Shown here: piece after piece, positions 4,759 to 7,466 of the stretch
How positions within the stretch are numbered: the stretch's first letter is position 1
How the letters are laid out: each line of letters begins with the position of its first letter
Assembly (NCBI GenBank): GCA_009889685.1
Contig: WTZT01000028.1
Location: 1 to 7,466 of the forward strand
Source: Candidatus Hikarchaeia archaeon HikBin4
Lineage (GTDB): Archaea; Halobacteriota; Halobacteria; Halobacteriales; Hikarchaeaceae
DNA: 7,466 bases
Direction of reading: 5' to 3'
Notes under the pieces: model-generated
Databases searched by the model: none
What the model was told of the DNA's origin: nothing
Seen by the model: only the letters and a program-made list of their open reading frames with translations
Program-made: the position numbers and the translations under genes

Positions 4759-5191
4759 ATTCTCCTAAAATTCTTACGCAAATCTCTATGTCTTCTTTTT
4801 GAATGGTTTTTCTCCCTGCATGACGTGCTAAGATAACACTCTTTTTTGCTATTTGATCTGCATAACTCTCTAGATACTCTGCAAGAATCAACCTCGCGTC
4901 ATTCCCAATTCTATATCTGTTATCTATTTCCGACCGTGCAATGCGATCGACAGGGGCAATTGGCAATACAAGTTCTCTTTCGAGATCCCTCTTCCCAATG
5001 TTAAAATCTCCCTCTTGAATGGTTTTCCTCCCGTTTTCCTTCGCAATTTTAGAAGCCTCTATTGCAAGATTTGCCCCTTCTATCTGAATCAATCGTGCCA
5101 ATTCTCCAGTCGCCTCCGAACCCACCCGAAGTGTACCTGAATTCCTACGAATAATGGTATCTACTGGGGCAAATGGCAATTCCATGCTCAT
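4757..5191 (-). CDS. Archaeal histone, fused doublet
   Basis: The protein wraps and compacts DNA. Its 144 residues contain two histone folds in one chain, at about 4-68 and 74-143, where most archaeal histones have one fold of about 67 residues. Each half has the PFAPVD/PIAPVD start, the three helices, and GRKTIQ followed by the R-D clamp (R55-D62 and R127-D134, equivalent to R52 and D59 of HMfB). The two folds can pair within one molecule as a pseudodimer. Sequence and doublet form match haloarchaeal histones, but with more Lys/Arg and less acidity. The halves differ: the first has a longer exit (FNIGKRDLERE), the second an IEICVRILGE end. An ATG at 5191 or 5185 may be the start. The amidase stop is 41 bp upstream, so it may be the last gene of the rpa-amidase transcript; a weak ATAGATATT box lies about 20 bp before the ATG. 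It converges on the Cys-rich mini-gene. Confidence 0.95.
   Translation of the reverse strand: MSMELPFAPVDTIIRRNSGTLRVGSEATGELARLIQIEGANLAIEASKIAKENGRKTIQEGDFNIGKRDLERELVLPIAPVDRIARSEIDNRYRIGNDARLILAEYLESYADQIAKKSVILARHAGRKTIQKEDIEICVRILGE
4799..4816 (-). repeat. Histone internal DNA repeat, copy in fold 2
   Basis: This 18-bp stretch encodes GRKTIQ in the second histone fold. It matches 5015-5032, which encodes GRKTIQ in the first fold, at 17 of 18 bases; the one difference is a synonymous AGA/AGG. The copies are exactly 216 bp (72 codons) apart. Confidence 0.7.
5015..5032 (-). repeat. Histone internal DNA repeat, copy in fold 1
   Basis: This is the partner of 4799-4816. A second pair, 5165-5180 and 4952-4967, covers the LPFAPV and LPIAPV codons with 14 of 16 bases shared, 213 bp apart. 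Both pairs record the tandem duplication that made the doublet. Confidence 0.7.
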
Positions 5192-5232
5192 ACTTCACAC
5201 GCCAATATCTATGGGCTTAACCCTTCCTTTCT

Positions 5233-6669
5233 CTACCATTTAGGGTAATTCTGTACCCATGGTCTAGTTTCTTCCAAAGCTCCTGCAACCGATAACACGA
5301 TATCATCTCGAAATCTTGGTCCAACTATTTGTATCCCTGTTGGTAGTCCCCTCTTGGTCAATCCGCTTGGAACCGAAGCCACTGGATTACCTGTTAAATT
5401 AAATGGCCATGCAAGCGAAGTTCCATGCTTCGCTGGAATTGGAACACCTCCAATTTCTGTAGGGATTTCTGCATCTGGATGTGGTGGTACTGCCATAGTT
5501 GGAATCGCCAAAGCATCCACCGATTCCAACAATCTTGATAAGCTCACATAAAATTCTGTGCGTAGATTATTCGCCAAACGATATTCTAGTGCACCTCTCA
5601 ACCTCCCCGATTTTATCCGCCCGATAATGATAGAAGAGACGCTGTCTTGATGTTCCATGAGGTCTATACCCGTTATAATTTTTAGATTATGTGCAGTTTC
5701 TGCATAGACTATTTCCAATCCAATCATTAGCACTTCGTGCAACTCATTCCATTCTGAAAATTCTATTTCTGTATATACAATCTCTGCACCTGCTTCTTGC
5801 AATCCATCCAATGCATCTTCAATTTTCTGCACCACCTCATCTTCAATCGGTTTGTCTAAAAATGTAGGATCATACCCTATTTTCATACCTTCTACTCCCT
5901 TCCCAACCGATGAAATATAATCCCCTTCAAACATCGGAAGACTATCTGGATCTTCGGGGTGTGGCCCTGATATCACATCTAACATCATCGCTGCATCCTC
6001 TACTGTTCGAGTCAGTGGGCCACTTGCTGCATATGGGAGATGATATTTAAATGCATCTGGATACATGGCATGAGGAACTCTTCCAACCGACGGAAAATGA
6101 CCATAAAGGTTGCACATGCATGCTGGAACTCTGATAGATCCTGCATGATCCGATCCTTGAGCCCAGGGAACCATGCCAGATGCAACCGCAGCAGCACTTC
6201 CTCCCGAGGACCCCCCCGGAGTAACTTCTATATCGAACGGGTTTGCCGTTCTCCCAATTATTTCGTTATGCGTAATCCCTTTGTGTCCAAATTCTGGAGT
6301 ATTGGTCTTCCCCACGACAATAGCTCCAGCTTTCTCCAATCGCTCAACTAATGGTGCATCCCGATCGGGAACGTAGTTAGAAAATGGAACTGAACCAAAT
6401 GTATGTATTATTCCTTTTTTAAACGCAAATAAATCTTTAACTGCAATTGGAACGCCAGCAGATGGGCCTATAAATTCTCCCCGTTCCATTCGGCTTTCTA
6501 ATATCTGAGCCGATTCCCTCGACTCTTCTTCTAATATTGTGATAAACGCATTTATTTTTGGATTAACTTTTTCAATCCGTGACAAGGTAGACTCAATAAC
6601 CTCTGACGGTGTGGTTCTTCCTTCTGCTATATCTTTTGCAATTCGCACTGCAGATTTGTACTCTTTCAT
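5233..6669 (-). CDS. Amidase-signature family hydrolase
   Basis: The family hydrolyses or transfers amide bonds with a Ser-cisSer-Lys triad. All three are present in the 478-residue protein: K78 in AVKDLF, S154 in PGGSSGGSA, and nucleophile S178 in SDHAGSIRVPA, with the usual 24-residue gap between the serines. The stretch after the nucleophile (CMCNLYGHFPSVGRVPH) departs from the CGxxGLKPTYGR consensus of GatA and many amidases, and GSDHAGS replaces GxDTGGS. It is therefore probably not the GatA subunit of the tRNA amidotransferase, and no gatB or gatC is nearby. The substrate is unknown. An ATG at 6705 is in frame, but the ATG at 6669 overlaps the rpa stop as ATGA, has GGAG 8 bases upstream, and starts MKEYKSAVRIAKDIAEG, the usual amidase N-terminus, so I use it. 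No signal peptide, so cytoplasmic. Translation is likely coupled to rpa. Confidence 0.92.
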   Translation of the reverse strand: MKEYKSAVRIAKDIAEGRTTPSEVIESTLSRIEKVNPKINAFITILEEESRESAQILESRMERGEFIGPSAGVPIAVKDLFAFKKGIIHTFGSVPFSNYVPDRDAPLVERLEKAGAIVVGKTNTPEFGHKGITHNEIIGRTANPFDIEVTPGGSSGGSAAAVASGMVPWAQGSDHAGSIRVPACMCNLYGHFPSVGRVPHAMYPDAFKYHLPYAASGPLTRTVEDAAMMLDVISGPHPEDPDSLPMFEGDYISSVGKGVEGMKIGYDPTFLDKPIEDEVVQKIEDALDGLQEAGAEIVYTEIEFSEWNELHEVLMIGLEIVYAETAHNLKIITGIDLMEHQDSVSSIIIGRIKSGRLRGALEYRLANNLRTEFYVSLSRLLESVDALAIPTMAVPPHPDAEIPTEIGGVPIPAKHGTSLAWPFNLTGNPVASVPSGLTKRGLPTGIQIVGPRFRDDIVLSVAGALEETRPWVQNYPKW

Positions 6670-7466
6670 TCTGACTTCTCCAAAATACTTATTGAAGTTT
6701 TCCAATTAGTAGACGCTTCTAAATCCTCTTGCCAACCCTCTTTCACCACTACATCTGTACATAATATTTTGTCCCCGGGCCCCATCTCAACATCTGCCTT
6801 TTCATCCCACAATGCCATTCGTATCTCTCCCGTATCATCTTGGATTCTTATATTCCTAACTTGACCTTTCGTCCCGTCCTTCCGATCAAACACTCTTGTT
6901 GGATCTGCTACTACAATGACACCTTGAATGTCTGCAATATCACCTATTTCTAGTACATTTATTTTGTTCGATTTAACAGAAAATTCAATTTCTCCTTCTA
7001 GTACCTTGACCAATCCTCCTTTGCCAACATGCAGCTCTAGCTGAGACTCTCTCTTCCGTACGTATCCCTTCGTTATCTCTAATGATACGCCTGCTGTAAC
7101 TGATTCTATCACTTGTGTTTGTTTGTCCCACAAAACAAGTCTAATTCTCCCCGTTTCATCACTTATCGTTATACTAGCTACCTTTCCTTCTGAGCCATCT
7201 TTTCTCGAAAATGTTCGTTCTGATTCGACTGACAACACTCTCCCAACCACATGTACATTAGACGTACCTGATATCAGATCTCCAATTTTACACTCTTCCA
7301 TGATGTCCACCCGAATGTTTGTATCTTCATCCACCACACACCGACTAACGCTAACTTCAACTTCGCCCTCTCGTTCACGTGAAAATCCTTGCACTCGCAA
7401 TACTTGTCCCATCTCTAATTCTTCTTCTATTGCCTGCGCATATTCATCCCAAAACGCCGCCTTTAT
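6666..7466 (-). CDS. rpa: Replication protein A (single-stranded DNA-binding), 5' end outside the window
   Basis: RPA coats single-stranded DNA in replication, repair and recombination. The frame stays open through the right edge: 18 codons before the ATG at 7412 read KAAFWDEYAQ, the end of another OB fold, so the real start lies outside and 266 residues are visible. Three OB units can be seen: the end of one (FWDEYAQ to SRCVVDEDTNIRVDI), a full second with RTFSRKDGSEGKVASITISD followed by IRLVLWDK, and a full third with RVFDRKDGTKGQVRNIRIQD followed by IRMALWDE. The RKDG(S/T)xGxV and xLWD motifs are typical of archaeal RPA. No zinc finger is seen in the visible C-terminal part, which ends ILEKSE. 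It is the first visible gene of the minus-strand cluster with the amidase and histone, and its TGA overlaps the amidase start. Confidence 0.92.
   Translation of the reverse strand: MKAAFWDEYAQAIEEELEMGQVLRVQGFSREREGEVEVSVSRCVVDEDTNIRVDIMEECKIGDLISGTSNVHVVGRVLSVESERTFSRKDGSEGKVASITISDETGRIRLVLWDKQTQVIESVTAGVSLEITKGYVRKRESQLELHVGKGGLVKVLEGEIEFSVKSNKINVLEIGDIADIQGVIVVADPTRVFDRKDGTKGQVRNIRIQDDTGEIRMALWDEKADVEMGPGDKILCTDVVVKEGWQEDLEASTNWKTSISILEKSE
6678..6681 (-). promoter_or_regulatory. Ribosome binding site that fixes the amidase start
   Basis: GGAG lies 8 bases before the ATG at 6669, inside the last codons of rpa. With the ATGA overlap it supports coupled translation of rpa and amidase, and argues against the longer start at 6705. 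Confidence 0.6.

Noticed and set aside
6040..6351. Plus-strand open frame of 103 codons opposite the amidase
   Set aside because: It runs antisense to the conserved amidase core, including the triad region, and its product looks random.
6670..6705. Longer amidase start at 6705
   Set aside because: It would overlap rpa by 40 bp and add residues before the usual amidase N-terminus. The ATG at 6669 has an ATGA overlap and a GGAG at good spacing.
1..7466. CRISPR array, transposase, or phage genes
   Set aside because: No regularly spaced repeats, no transposase or integrase motifs and no terminal inverted repeats are visible. The only hint of mobility is the short tRNA-tail copy.

Overview
The window looks like a piece of an archaeal chromosome. 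Four things point that way: a histone gene, an archaeal (class I) CCA-adding enzyme beside a tRNA that does not encode its own CCA, a multi-OB-fold replication protein A, and AT-rich TATA-like elements about 25-31 bp in front of several genes. The histone is a fused doublet whose two halves read like the haloarchaeal doublet (ELPFAPVDTIIRR and LPIAPVDRIAR), and it lies close to an RPA gene. The DNA is AT-rich and the proteins are not strongly acidic, so a non-halophilic relative of Halobacteria (for example an uncultured marine lineage) is my best guess. This is inference, not proof.

Layout from left to right. The first ~75 bases may hold the end of an upstream gene. A UbiD-family prFMN-dependent decarboxylase (+, 110-1468) runs towards a YbdG/MscM-type small-conductance mechanosensitive channel gene of bacterial flavour (-, 1482-2681); the stop codons are 13 bp apart. 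Behind the channel gene is a ~120-bp leader with a strong strand-asymmetric hairpin and a 12-bp copy of the tRNA 3' end, then tRNA-Asn(GTT) (-, 2800-2872). Divergent from the tRNA is cca (+, 2983-4332).

The 424 bp between cca and the histone gene first appears empty. Its second part holds a short, previously hidden gene (+, 4593-4748) for a 51-residue protein with nine cysteines in a metallothionein-like CxC array. It has its own TATA box, a perfect 15-bp dyad just upstream and a T6 tract after the stop. The first part holds two hairpins and a second, imperfect dyad.

The right half is one minus-strand cluster: rpa (5' end outside the window), an amidase-signature hydrolase overlapping the rpa stop by ATGA, and the doublet histone 41 bp further on. 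Translational coupling is likely for rpa and amidase; the histone could be co-transcribed or have its own promoter.

The best candidate for something undescribed is the Cys-rich mini-gene with its operator-like dyad. Next are the loss of the usual metal ligands in the UbiD protein, and the hairpin plus tRNA-tail copy between tRNA-Asn and the channel gene.
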